Shown piece after piece: positions 1 through 8,887 of a stretch of DNA of 64,000 nucleotides. The stretch comes from CAVXHV01 sp963761445 (GTDB lineage: Bacteria > Planctomycetota > Planctomycetia > Isosphaerales > Isosphaeraceae), in contig CAVXHV010000009.1 of the NCBI GenBank assembly GCA_963761445.1, positions 620,001 to 684,000 on the forward strand, given 5' to 3'. The notes beneath the pieces were generated by a model, which was given only the letters and a program-made list of their open reading frames with translations, was not told where the DNA came from and did no database searches. Numbering within the stretch: position 1 is the first letter of the stretch; every line of letters starts with the position of its first letter. The position numbers and the translations under genes are program-made.

Positions 1-66
1 GACGGGTGTCAGGGTTGATGTGGAACTGCCCGCTCGAGTGCCCGTTGACATGACAGATCAGCCGGG

Positions 67-624
67 TCAGTGCGGTGGCATGGGAATCCACAAGGGCGCA
101 GTGACCCAGTGGTTCTTACGGCAGATGATGGCATCATCGGCGTTGTGCGGTTTAAGGTAAACATAGTAGTCGTCGGTTCGCTCGAAGAGGCCGCCGACAC
201 CACTGCGCTCCCGACTGATCAGCATGGCATTGGTGAAGCGGACGTGCATGTAGCCGGGCAGCACCTCGGTAAAACGCGGCACGTCCGGCTTGATGGTGCA
301 CTGGAACACCTGCTTACCCGAAACGCTCAGCACGCCATCGGTCTGTTCTTCAGATGGTCGAGCGGGAACTTCCACCCAGTCGCGATCGACTTGAACGAAA
401 GCCCGGACCGCCGGCGCGGTCACGAACACCGGCCTATCCAAATCGAGATTCTGCAAATAGAGGACGAGGGTGTAAGACCCTTCTGCTCCGATGCTCAGGC
501 TATCAATATCGGCTCGCAGTCGTTGCAATGCAGCCTCTTCCAGGAGCCGGCGTGCCTCAAGGCGGCTCGTCGTGGCGATGACGCTGGTACAGGCCTGCCC
601 CGCGATCGGCCGCGGCAACCGCAC
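67..624 (-). CDS. Probable secreted protein, unknown function (last gene of NosZ-like operon)
   Basis: I do not recognise the family. The readable protein is about 185 residues, mostly beta-strand-like in composition, and starts at a GTG. A TAG lies just upstream in this frame. A good signal-peptide-like stretch (LLTRSFLALALATCAVAAA) sits immediately upstream but in the reading frame of the preceding ATPase. I therefore infer a one-base shift near position 620-640 and an exported protein whose true start lies around 660-700. The gene overlaps the end of the ABC ATPase and so is probably co-transcribed. In nos operons the position after the ABC genes is often held by an accessory lipoprotein such as NosL, but I see no NosL motif here. 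Existence is likely; start and function are uncertain. Confidence 0.55.
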   Translation of the reverse strand: MRLPRPIAGQACTSVIATTSRLEARRLLEEAALQRLRADIDSLSIGAEGSYTLVLYLQNLDLDRPVFVTAPAVRAFVQVDRDWVEVPARPSEEQTDGVLSVSGKQVFQCTIKPDVPRFTEVLPGYMHVRFTNAMLISRERSGVGGLFERTDDYYVYLKPHNADDAIICRKNHWVTAPLWIPMPPH

Positions 625-1456
625 AGGTCGCTAGCGCCAGCGCCAGGAAGGATCGCGTCAGCAGCTTGCCGAATCCAGCGCCCAAACGTTTGGTGCACGC
701 GTGCGGAACGGTTGAAGATGGTGCCGCCTTTGAAGGGGGAACGATCCGCAGGGAAAAGGAAGGTTCAGCGGCGGGCGGGGGTGATGCCGTGCTCGTGATC
801 CGGCCCCGTTCCAGGTGCAGGATTCGGTCGGCATGGCGGGCCAGGCTCTCGTCGTGGGTGACAACAATCAGGGCGGTCGCGTGCCGGCGGTGCAGCTCGA
901 GCAGCAGGGCCAGCACCTCGGATGCGGTTGCCGGATCGAGGTCGTTCGTCGGCTCGTCGCAGAGCAACAGCGGCGGGCGGTTGATCAGGGCCCGTGCCAG
1001 CGCCACCCGGCGCTGCTCTCCTCCCGAAAGCTCGTGTGGATAGGCGTCGAGCCGCTCGGCCAGGCCGACCTGGACCAAGAGTTCCTCCGCACGGAGGTAG
1101 GGATCGATTCCATCGGCTGGGCCTGCAACCAGGGCGGGAAACACGACGTTGTCGATCGCTCGAAGTGTCGGCAGCAGGCTGGCGAACTGAAAGACCACCC
1201 CGATCTGGTTACTCCGCATGCGCGTTCGATCGTCCTGGGACGAGGCGAAGAGGTCGACACCGTCGATCTTCACGGTACCGCTGCTGGGCCTGGTCAGACC
1301 GGCCAGCAGGGCCAGCAAGGTGGACTTGCCGGAGCCGGAGCGGCCGCAAATGGCCAGGAACTCCCCGGGGGAGACGGCGAAACTGACGCCGGCGACAGCG
1401 ATCAAGGGCTGCGGGTCGCCGGGATAGGTTTTGAACAGGTCATGGGCCTGGAGCAT
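557..1456 (-). CDS. ABC transporter ATP-binding protein, LolD/MacB type
   Basis: ATPase that would power the adjacent FtsX-type permease. It has Walker A GRSGSGKST near residue 40, a Q-loop VFQFASLLP, the signature LSGGEQRRVALARAL, Walker B LLLCDEPTNDLD and a switch His (VVTHDESLARHADRI). These are diagnostic of ABC ATPases of the MacB/LolD/DevA group, which normally end at about 220-235 residues. This frame runs on for roughly 65 more, and its tail is a signal-peptide-like stretch that probably belongs to the next gene. The ATG overlaps the permease stop (TGATG), so the two are translationally coupled; a GTG one codon upstream is also possible. The substrate is unknown. Its place behind a NosZ-like gene recalls NosF, but the partner is a MacB-type rather than a NosY-type permease. 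Confidence 0.9.
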   Translation of the reverse strand: MLQAHDLFKTYPGDPQPLIAVAGVSFAVSPGEFLAICGRSGSGKSTLLALLAGLTRPSSGTVKIDGVDLFASSQDDRTRMRSNQIGVVFQFASLLPTLRAIDNVVFPALVAGPADGIDPYLRAEELLVQVGLAERLDAYPHELSGGEQRRVALARALINRPPLLLCDEPTNDLDPATASEVLALLLELHRRHATALIVVTHDESLARHADRILHLERGRITSTASPPPAAEPSFSLRIVPPSKAAPSSTVPHACTKRLGAGFGKLLTRSFLALALATCAVAAADRGAGLYQRHRHDEPP

Positions 1457-2682
1457 CACACCGAGCCTCCCCGCGCCAGGTTATATGGATCGTGCCGGCA
1501 GATGCGCCAGGCCGGCAGCATCGCCCCGAGCGGACCGACCGCCACCGCGACGGCAAGACAGCCGAGAGCGGCCAGGCCGATCGCAACGGCCGACGGCCAG
1601 GCCAGGGGAACTTCGAGAGTTTCGAGGTGTCTCCAGAGCGTGTGCTGGAAGATGAGCAAGAGGAACACGCCCAGCAGCAAACCGCCGAGCCCGCCGGAGC
1701 CTGTGGTCAGAGCCGCTTCGGCCAGCACCATCCGGGCCACCTGGCCTCGCACCGCCCAGCGCCAGCAACAAGCCCAGCTCCTGCCGGCGCTCCGTGAGAA
1801 CGGCCGAGTAAAGGACGCTGATCTGCAAGAGCGTTGCCAGGAGCATGAACGCCGTGAAGATCAGCACGCCGATCAACATCATCGACAGAAACTGACGAAC
1901 CGACGTGACGGGCGGTGTGCCGTTTATGACCTTGATGTCCTTGATCCCGGCCAATGCGAAGCGAACCTGGTCGGGACGGGCATCGGCTGAAAGCTGGATC
2001 AGCACGGCCGAGACCCGGTCTCGAGGCTCACCCGGTGCCAGCTTCTCGGCTGTTTCGAACGATGCGAAATAAGAGCGATCGAAGGGGCCTACCCCGGTCA
2101 GAGCCAGCCTGCCGTAGACGGAGAGCGTGTGCCCGGCGAGCGTCAGCTCGCTACCCAGTTGCTCGGGCCTGCGGGCGCCGGCGATCACATCGCCGGGCTC
2201 TAGTGGCCGGCCGGATCGTTCTTTGACCCAGGGCAGCACGGTGAAATCGCGCTGGGGATCGAATGCGATCAGCTCGGAGTCGTGACCATGCGAACCGTCA
2301 GTGGCCAGGCGATAGTAGCGTTCTGGAGCCGCGGTCTGCACACCCGGAAGGCGAGCAATCTGCTCGACAACGGAGAAGGGAAGAGTGAGCGGCCCCGGCT
2401 CGACGGTGAGCAGGGCCGGCGAGACATTCACCAAGGCATCCTTCGGGACGACGAGCAAGTCGGCACCCATACGGCCGAAGCCGACCTCGGTGCTGACCGC
2501 GACGGCCTGGCGCACGACGATCGCGGCGAAGGCAGTACCCACGCCGAGGGCCACCGCCAGGGCCAGGACGCAGGCCCGCGTGGGGCGGCGTCCGAGGTTC
2601 TCGAGTGCCAGCCGGGCAAAGGGCCAGCGCAGCCGGGCGCGGGGCGCGCGGCCGCCGTGCCGTTGCTTAAAGGGTCGTGCAT
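1456..2682 (-). CDS. ABC transporter permease, FtsX/MacB family (two frameshifts)
   Basis: Inner-membrane permease with the FtsX/MacB plan: an N-terminal transmembrane helix (VALGVGTAFAAIVV), a periplasmic domain of about 200 residues, then three C-terminal helices beginning FLSMMLIGVLIFTAFMLLA and ending in AIGLAALGCLAVAVAVGPLG. The typical ERRQELGLLLALG loop is present. The reading frame breaks near 1745 (the last two helices continue in another frame) and near 2640 (the first ~15 codons after the ATG are in a different frame from the body). The ATG at 2682 overlaps the stop of the NosZ-like gene by 16 bp. If no error is present, the body would have to start at a CTG. It pairs with the downstream ATPase. 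The cargo is unknown; export of a cofactor or lipoprotein for the NosZ-like enzyme is only a guess from context. Confidence 0.85.
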
Positions 2683-4234
2683 CGGCTGTTCCTCAGGTGT
2701 TCGACCTTGGTGGGCACAATGACGCAATCGTGATGGCCGCCAAAATTCGGCAGGTAGCCGACCGGCTCCAGCGTATCCTGGCGGTAGATGAAGACGCCGC
2801 AGCCCATGCGCTGAAAGCCGCTGTAGATCTGAAGGACGTAATTGCCGTCATAGGTGACCGACATCGTCTGGCAGTCGGGCCCGATGCCGTCGAACTTCTT
2901 GATGATCTTCCAGGTCCTGGTATCGACCACCACGGAGCCGCTGCTGGCCGGCTTGGGCGATAGCACCGAGACGAACATCTTGCTGCCGTCGATCGAGAAA
3001 CAGAGGTGGAAGGGGCTGGGATATTCGCCTCTCCAGGACGGGTCCTTGACATAGACGGTTTTTTTCCAGTTCCGCGGATCCTTGTCGCTGGTGTCGAAGA
3101 TCGGCATGTTGTTCTGGCGGAGGTTGTTCATCATCGTGAAGTGATTGCCGTCGGGCGAGAAGCCGGCCTCATGAGAAGGGCATTTGACATCCTCGAACTT
3201 GATTTCCCACACGTCCGGTCCGGAGGCCACCTTCTTGACGGGCAGGTTGCCGGGCGAGCCCTCGGGCGTGTGCAGGCAACTAATTGGCTCCCACGTGGTG
3301 CGATCGACGACGATGGCCGCGCCAGCCAAACGGTTGATCAGGACCGAATACCGGTTGCCCGGGTGGTGAATGGTGGCGTCCAGGCCGACCAGCGTTTGCG
3401 GCGAAGGGCCCGGAATCTGGCCGCGCTCCACCAGCAGCTCGGCCATGGGCACCATCTCCCAGTTGATCTTGTTGCCGGTGGTCCCCTCCAGCTCAAACTT
3501 GCCGGTCTCCTTCGGCTCGACCAGGCGCGTCAGGCGGAGGGTGCCGCCGTCCTGCCAGCAGCGGTCCAGCGAGTCCTTATTGCTGGGTACCCAGTCGGCC
3601 CGGAAGGCCATCAACACGCGGGTCTTTTCGCTGCTCTGGGGGCGGCTGAAGAATGCCGCGACGTCCTTCTGGCCGTCGGAGCAGGAGAAGCCCTTGGCGT
3701 CGGGATAGACGACCGTGTGAACGCCCAGGCCGATGCCGGTCGTTTCGGAGATGTCCTCCATCAGCTCCATCTGCTGGCCGTTGAAGCGGACGCGGTAGAT
3801 ATGGTTGCCCTTGCCATACTTGTCGAGGACTCCCATCTCCTTGATCCGGGTGGGGATGCCGTAGATCAGCACGTTCTCGCCGCCCTGGGTCGAGTTGATG
3901 AACTCGAAGCCCTTATAGGGATCATCGGAGGGGTACGCGGCGAGGTGGTGCGAGATGGGGCAAGTGTCGCCGTAGTTCCAGTACGAGATCCAGGCGAGGC
4001 CCCGGCCGGTCGAGAGATCGATCGCGTGGGTGCCGCCGCCGAGCTTCTGCGGCGCGAGGAAGATCCAGCGGCCCAGCGTTTCGTAGACGCTGGCGAGCTT
4101 TCCCGGTGCGCCTGAGGGCCCGCTCGCCCAGGCCGGCAGTGCGCCGCCAACTCGAGGCCCTTGTAGAGCACTGCGCCGCCAGCCCCGGCGATGGCCAGCT
4201 TGAGCATCTCTCGTCGGTTCATGCGATCGGACAT
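2667..4234 (-). CDS. Tat-exported NosZ-like beta-propeller protein lacking the CuA domain
   Basis: Starts at ATG 4234 behind GAGGAG (4241-4246). The N-terminus has a Tat-type signal (NRREMLKLAIAGAGGAV), then a frameshift near 4140. The body resembles the N-terminal propeller of nitrous-oxide reductase. HH at 3945-3950 is followed by DPYKGFEFINS, like the DxHH...GRFLFMND segment. GVHTVVYPD (His 3717-3719), SHEAGFSPDG (3171-3173), SPFHLCFSIDG (3006-3008) and GGHHDCVIVP (2730-2735) match CuZ-ligand segments of NosZ, whose last one reads EPHDCVIV. The segment matching GHxHTS reads GPDCQTMS, so one ligand appears replaced. The protein ends about 15 residues after HDCVIVP, so the cupredoxin CuA domain is absent. 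It may be a one-domain NosZ relative with a different substrate, or a propeller that has lost copper. The similarity is from remembered motifs, not an alignment. Confidence 0.7.
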
Positions 4235-4260
4235 GACTTTCTCCTCTGATCGATGGGTAA

Positions 4261-5005
4261 TCATGGTGCGAAGGGACAGCCGGTGACGGGCGCGCTGGGA
4301 AGGCCTGACGCATCGAGAGGTCGCTCCGCGACTCCGGCAGCCGCGGCGATGCGCCGGCCTATCTGGATAAACATCTCGGCCGAGCAGCCCGGCCAGATCG
4401 AATCGATTGCGGGTGCACCCTGTGCCCCCGGCTTTTCAGGCAGAGCCACCAGGGCGACGTAGGCGCCGTTCTCTGCGCGGAAGCGATGGATGATCTGCCG
4501 TTCTTCGTCGGCAAGGATCGGGTACGGAGTGGCACTTGCCTCGGCATAGCGCCTGCGCGGTGCTCGCGTCGGCGTCGATGACTCCCGCGAAGCGGACGAC
4601 GTCTCTGTAAGCGTGCGCCAGCCGATGAAAGAACGGCTCCATTTCGACACTGCATGGACAACCGTTCTTGATGAAGACCAGCAGCAATGGCCGGCGGTCG
4701 TCCGGAGCCGGCCAGGTAAAGAGCTGATCGCTTTCTGTTCTCGCCGTGAGAACAGGAACGGTGGTTGCCGCAAGCGCGGCGGTTGAGGTCAACTGTCGTG
4801 GGGTGACGTAATGCACTTGCGGCTCACGGGGTTCTTCCGGCGTGGCCGGCTTCTTCCCGGCCGGACCGGGTTGGAGGGTCCAGAGCCCGAGGGCCGTGAC
4901 CAGGGAGAGGCAGGACAGCAGCACGGGCGAGGTTCTGATCGCCCAGCCGGAAACGGTGACGCTCGGCTGCCGCTCCCCGGGCAGGCGCCCATACGTGTGA
5001 TTCAT
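4261..5005 (-). CDS. Membrane-anchored redoxin/thioredoxin-like protein (frameshift)
   Basis: Has an N-terminal membrane anchor (SPVLLSCLSLVTALGLW), a linker rich in Pro and Glu, then a thioredoxin-fold segment with LLLVFIKNGCPCSVEMEPFF. The NGCPCS motif is where redoxins of the AhpC/TSA, TlpA or SCO type carry their redox cysteines. A frameshift near 4560 separates this from the rest of the fold (YPILADEERQIIHRFRAENG, YVALVALPEKPG). The reconstructed length is about 248 residues. The ATG lies 3 bp after the stop of the HD gene, and the stop lies 26 bp before the start of the NosZ-like gene. A periplasmic disulfide or metal-handling role supporting the next gene fits the context but is inferred. 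Confidence 0.75.
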
Positions 5006-5008
5006 GAT

Positions 5009-5653
5009 TCACACTCGTTCCGGCAGCGGGTTGGCGGCGATCAAGTCGCAGAAATGTGGACGGCGGTAGCCCGGCAGGGTCCGTTCCAGCACGTCCGAGT
5101 TCATCGTCCCGAAAGTCGTCGCCGGCTTGTGGACGAAGCCGTCGTGGAACGCCTGGACAATTCCCCGCTTGAAGTCGATTCGCGGGAATGCGGCAAGAAC
5201 GGCGTGCTGGTCATCAGGCGGGATCTCGTCGAGCCCATCGCCCAGGACATCGGCCTCGACGCCGGCTGTGACCATGGCGATCTCCGGCCGCTTGTGCCAG
5301 GGGATTTCGGGCGTGGTATGCAGGGCGATGGCGTCCCAGACCACCCCGAGTGTTGTTTCGTCCAGGCCCGCGGCTCGCAGGAATTCTCGGGCCGCATTGG
5401 CGCTGTCAATCTCGAACCGGCAGAACTCGGTGCGATATTTCGGGGTGAGGCCGAGGTCGTGGAAGACAGCGCCGAAATAGAGCAGCTCGTGATCGACCTT
5501 CAAATCCCGGTGGCGGGCGCGGATCGCGCCGAAGAGGTAGACCCTGAGCGAATGAGCGAAAAGCAATGGCGTGCCTTGCTCACGCAGCAGGTCGGTCGCT
5601 TCGCGGGCCAGCTTGCTGTCGGGGATTTTAATTCCTGCGATGAGTTCAGACAT
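5009..5653 (-). CDS. HD-domain hydrolase, cyanamide-hydratase-like
   Basis: A 214-residue cytoplasmic protein with metal-binding HD-superfamily motifs: a first His in FAHSLRVYLFGAI, the HD pair in LLYFGAVFHDLGL and a further conserved His in WDAIALHTTPEI. The HSLRVY...FHDLGL pattern is typical of the small HD group that includes Ddi2-type cyanamide hydratases and many unstudied bacterial hydrolases. I cannot name the substrate. Its ATG at 5653 overlaps the stop of the upstream OsmC-like fragment, and its TGA is 3 bp from the redoxin start, so it is embedded in the same transcript as the NosZ-like gene. No frameshift is visible here. Confidence 0.85.
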   Translation of the reverse strand: MSELIAGIKIPDSKLAREATDLLREQGTPLLFAHSLRVYLFGAIRARHRDLKVDHELLYFGAVFHDLGLTPKYRTEFCRFEIDSANAAREFLRAAGLDETTLGVVWDAIALHTTPEIPWHKRPEIAMVTAGVEADVLGDGLDEIPPDDQHAVLAAFPRIDFKRGIVQAFHDGFVHKPATTFGTMNSDVLERTLPGYRRPHFCDLIAANPLPERV

Positions 5654-5915
5654 GGTTCAGCTCCAATCGTGTGTCAATCTGGACTTGGGAAACAAGCGTG
5701 CGATGAACCGCACATTTACTGGCTATTTCCAACAACCGGCGCTCTTGCTCGCCGGATAGGCTGCCCGTGAAGGAGATTGCCACCTCAATGCGATCAAGCT
5801 GAGGGCGGCGATCAGGATCGCGAAGTGCTTGATGGTTTTCACCTGCAGGTTCACGCTCGCTCAATCCAGTGTCTCGATGGGATTTGTCCGAAACGACCAG
5901 GCGCATTTGGACCAC
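5646..5915 (-). CDS. OsmC-like C-terminal fragment
   Basis: The last ~50 residues (RIEVAISFTGSLSGEQ, then RLLEIASKCAVHRTL) are the signature C-terminal part of OsmC/Ohr-family peroxide-reducing proteins, including the Cys in KCxVHRTL. The N-terminal half with the first redox Cys is missing: the readable frame is only 89 residues, and the PIN-like gene ends 48 bp upstream. It is either a truncated remnant or a gene whose N-terminus was lost by rearrangement. Its stop overlaps the start of the HD gene (CATGTCTGA), so it could still lead that operon. As it stands it is unlikely to be a working peroxidase. Confidence 0.6.
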   Translation of the reverse strand: MVQMRLVVSDKSHRDTGLSEREPAGENHQALRDPDRRPQLDRIEVAISFTGSLSGEQERRLLEIASKCAVHRTLVSQVQIDTRLELNHV

Positions 5916-5963
5916 AATCCGGCGTATCGGTCAGGCATGCGCATTTGTGCAGCCGATTCGGAG

Positions 5964-6371
5964 TCACGGAAGATACAATCGTCCAGCGCCGCGAACTTCC
6001 TCGATTCTCAGCAGGTAATCGTAGAGTGCCTCGACGACGCGTTCAACGTATGAATTATTCGTTCGGAACTCGTTCATATCGGCGATCGTGAAAACAGGCA
6101 AGGATTCAGGGGCATTGTTCCGCCGAATGGTAGCCTCGAGGGAGTCCGCGGAGTCGAGGTTGCGGTTATCGGTGATGAGAACGAGCTGCTCGGCCTGACA
6201 AACGGTCCAGACCTCGAGGTCGGTCGCGGAGGGCGGGAGCCCGACGTCCTCGAAGCGATGCAGTGCGAGGCCAAGCGCCTGCCACAAATCGGCCCAGGGT
6301 TCGGCTTGCATGCGCTGCGCCAGGTGTTCGACCTGCCCCTGGATATTGGCGTCAGCTACGAGACCCTTCAC
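5964..6371 (-). CDS. PIN-like (DUF5615-type) putative toxin
   Basis: A 135-residue protein starting MKGLVADANIQGQVEHL, with a later VLITDNRNLDSADSLEATI. The acidic residue near the start and the TDNRN segment are what is expected of small PIN-like nucleases of the DUF5615 type, usually encoded directly after a DUF433 protein. That is the arrangement here: its start overlaps the 3' end of the DUF433 gene. The pair is therefore a probable type II toxin-antitoxin module in which this protein would be the RNase. Length is normal and no frameshift is seen. The toxin role is inferred from family and context. Confidence 0.65.
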   Translation of the reverse strand: MKGLVADANIQGQVEHLAQRMQAEPWADLWQALGLALHRFEDVGLPPSATDLEVWTVCQAEQLVLITDNRNLDSADSLEATIRRNNAPESLPVFTIADMNEFRTNNSYVERVVEALYDYLLRIEEVRGAGRLYLP

Positions 6372-6711
6372 CGTTCGTCTCCTGGCGTCGTTGCTTCAGG
6401 AGTTCCCTCTGGTGGACCAGTCGCTCCAGGCGTCTTCCCTCCGGCTCTCCAAGTCGGATTCGCTGTAGCCGGATCTGCTCGGCGCGGTGGCTCTGGACGC
6501 GCCGTTCGTACTCGTCGAGCTCTTCCTTGTGTGCGAAGTAGTATCGCTCAACAACGTTGATTTCGTCGTTGGTGAGACTGGGGAGCCAGCGGATGATCTC
6601 GTCGTAGGCGCAACCCTGTTGAAAGTAGGGCACCAAGTCGTGAACGGTAATCCGGCTCGTTGAGAGCTGGAGACCGCGGCCTCGATCGACGAGGTTGATT
6701 TCTTCCGGCAT
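6352..6711 (-). CDS. DUF433 protein, putative antitoxin
   Basis: I chose the ATG at 6711 (MPEEINLVDRGRGLQ) because AGGAGA precedes it at good spacing; an upstream ATG would add 12 residues with no ribosome site. Residues ~15-65 (ITVHDLVPYFQQGCAYDEII, then WLPSLTNDEINVVERYYFAH) match the DUF433 winged-helix pattern, normally the DNA-binding partner of PIN-like toxins. The C-terminal 40 residues are rich in Arg, Glu and Gln and probably helical, a plausible toxin-binding tail. The gene overlaps the downstream PIN-like gene by 20 bp. Confidence 0.7.
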   Translation of the reverse strand: MPEEINLVDRGRGLQLSTSRITVHDLVPYFQQGCAYDEIIRWLPSLTNDEINVVERYYFAHKEELDEYERRVQSHRAEQIRLQRIRLGEPEGRRLERLVHQRELLKQRRQETNGEGSRS

Positions 6712-6746
6712 GGGGATCTCCTGCTGGCTTGAATTGCGTGTGCTCA

Positions 6747-8397
6747 CTAGATTTTAGGTGATTCCTCGGCCGGAGGAAAGCTAGACTGCGCGTCGCTTCT
6801 GGTCGGCAGTTTACTCCGAATGACGTACCACAGCAGTGAATAGACGCCGCAGACGACGGCGAGCACCAACGAGGCGACCAGGAATCCGCCGTAGATGGTT
6901 GCGAAGACGAGATTGTCGGCTTCGTAGTTGACCGCCTGAAATTGCAGCGATTCGGCCCGCCGCTGGGACGCGCCGGCGCCGGGGCTTAACAGGTGGTTGG
7001 CGAGGCGTGAGTTCCGATCGCCGCGCTCGACCGCCTGGATGAAACCCCGGTCGGCGACGTAGGAGTACTGGAGCTGGTGCACCGCCAGGAGCACTGTCAC
7101 GAGAACGCCGACGCTGAGCGTACCGCCCGCGAACTGCGCGACCTGAAGCAAGGGCCGGATTCGTGCCTCGCGCAGGGGTTCTTGACTGGTGCGAGTCGTC
7201 ATCGCCAGGAGTACCATCCCGCTGCCAAAGCCCATCAAGAACCGCGGTAGAGCGAGCTCCCAGTGCTGGGGGGCGGCGAACCAGTTGAATTCGACCGTGT
7301 TGAGCAGGCTCCAGAACGGCCAGTTCATCGTGTTGTAATGTGAAATACTCATCCCGGCGGCCAGGACGAGCAGTCCGAGCGCAGCGCCGGCGTCGCCGGG
7401 GGACCGTTTCTGCCAGATGATCCGGCCGAGTGCGAGCGCCGTGGCCGACCCGACCGGGAGCGACAGGATCAGCCAGGAGCGCATCCAGGGACTGAAGTTC
7501 ACCAGCAAGCCGCCGTAAACGCCCATGTCCAGGGAATTGAAATACTGGGTGAATCCGCCGTAGGCCATCAGCCCCAGCCGGGGCAGCCCCTCACGCAGCG
7601 TGCGCGGATCGAGTCGCGGCCAGAGGATCCAGAGAAGCACCGAAAGCGCAACTGCGCCGACGAAGATCGCGGCCGTGATGTCTGGTGACTCGAGCCAGCC
7701 GTGAAGCTGGCCCCAGTGCATCACATACCAGACAGAAAGTGCGGCCACAGCGGCTGCGGGAAGATAGTCCAGACGTGCGACTGGCCCCGCGGGGGAATCG
7801 CGGTCGAGGTCGGGCGGGTCGGCGATCGAGAGCACGACGGCAAGAGACAAGGTCGCCAGCACGAGCTCGAACAGAAATCCCCCCTGCCAGGACCACCAGG
7901 GGGACCACTCCACGGCGAGCGCGATGACGACCGGCCCGGCCGCGGGCAGCACGATGCCCGCCCAGACGACGTGGCGCTCCTGGCCGGCCGGCAGGATCGC
8001 GCGGGGCCGAGCGGATTACCAGCCCCGCGCCGATCCCTGCGACCACGCGGCCAATCAAGAGCAGCTCACGGGCGCGTGGAGCAGCACGCCGTTGACGACC
8101 GAGCCGGCCGCGAGCATCGTGAGACCGGTGACGACCAGCGGGTAGCTGCCGAACCGGCGCGAGTCGTGGTGCGGCGAGCAAGGTCAGGGTGATCGCCAGC
8201 AGGAACATCGAGTGGAGGCTATAGCCTTCGGCCGTTATCCAGCCGCGGGAGGCGTTCATCTCGCGGAAGCTTGCCGTGTGCCCGGCGGTCGTCAGCCAGG
8301 CCGCGACCAAGGCGAAGGCCGGGCGCATCGCCAGCAAATCGGCGAAGGAGCCCTTCTGGATAGCGCCGTGGCGCCTGAGCTCACTCGATTTCGCCAT
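6747..8397 (-). CDS. MFS efflux transporter, DHA2/EmrB-QacA-like (frameshifts)
   Basis: Inner-membrane proton-driven exporter, reconstructed at about 550 residues as expected for 14-helix DHA2 transporters. The start at 8397 (MAKSSELRRHGAIQKG) overlaps the stop of the upstream lipoprotein gene. The N-terminal helices lie in a different frame from the 401-residue C-terminal part, and the frame changes again near 8020-8180, so at least two frameshifts are needed. The intact part shows many hydrophobic helices, including VVIALAVEWSPWWSWQGGFL and FLMGFGSGMVLLAM. With the EmrA-like adaptor and TolC-like channel of the same operon it would form a tripartite drug-efflux pump. The substrate cannot be read from the sequence. 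Confidence 0.8.
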
Positions 8398-8887
8398 GCA
8401 GGAGCTTCCTCCCCGGCTCCAGGTCGTTGATCCAGCAGAGCTCCAGCCCCTGCGGCGTCTGGATCGTGACCGTCGCCCGCACGGCGGATGCGCCGGCGCG
8501 CGATTCCAGCAGCCGGGAAAGCTCCTGGAACGCACGGGCGGCCAGCGCCTCGCGATCGGCGGCGGCCAGAGCGCGCCAGCCCGGTCCTGTGATCAGGATC
8601 GCCGGCAGCCGCAGTTGCTTCTGGTATGTGCCGATGCCGTAGGGCAAGAGCGTCGGTGCCGGGGGGAGAACGTCGACGTTGCCGAAGACGGCGCCGGATG
8701 GCACCTTCTGCTCGAGAGCCCAGGCCACGAACGCGCGGGCGACCTCAGCGAGCTTCGGGTCGAGGATCTTGTCCCGGGTGTATGCGGGGGGCAGATCGGC
8801 CGCTGGGGCGGCCGCCGGCTGAGCGCATCCGGCGCTGGGTAGGACGGCTGCCAGGGACAAGGCGATGACCGGCCAGGCTCGGCTCAT
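8381..8887 (-). CDS. Putative lipoprotein, unknown function, in efflux operon
   Basis: A 168-residue protein with a lipoprotein signal (SLAAVLPSAGC, with the Cys near residue 22), followed by an Ala/Pro-rich linker. I do not recognise the mature domain. It contains a segment (LRLPAILITGPGWRALAAAD) and a C-terminal GLELCWINDLEPGRKLLHG. It overlaps both neighbours by a few bases, between a secreted protein and the MFS transporter, which argues for co-expression and an envelope role beside the pump. No frameshift is visible. Confidence 0.65.
   Translation of the reverse strand: MSRAWPVIALSLAAVLPSAGCAQPAAAPAADLPPAYTRDKILDPKLAEVARAFVAWALEQKVPSGAVFGNVDVLPPAPTLLPYGIGTYQKQLRLPAILITGPGWRALAAADREALAARAFQELSRLLESRAGASAVRATVTIQTPQGLELCWINDLEPGRKLLHGEIE

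Noticed and set aside
1..66. Continuation of the first gene beyond its stop in another frame (LICHVNGHSSGQFHINPDTR)
   Set aside because: It could be a frameshifted extension, but there is no family match and the sequence ends at the window edge.
70..4115. Long plus-strand open frames opposite the NosZ-like operon
   Set aside because: They are antisense shadows caused by high GC; the minus strand carries the conserved motifs.
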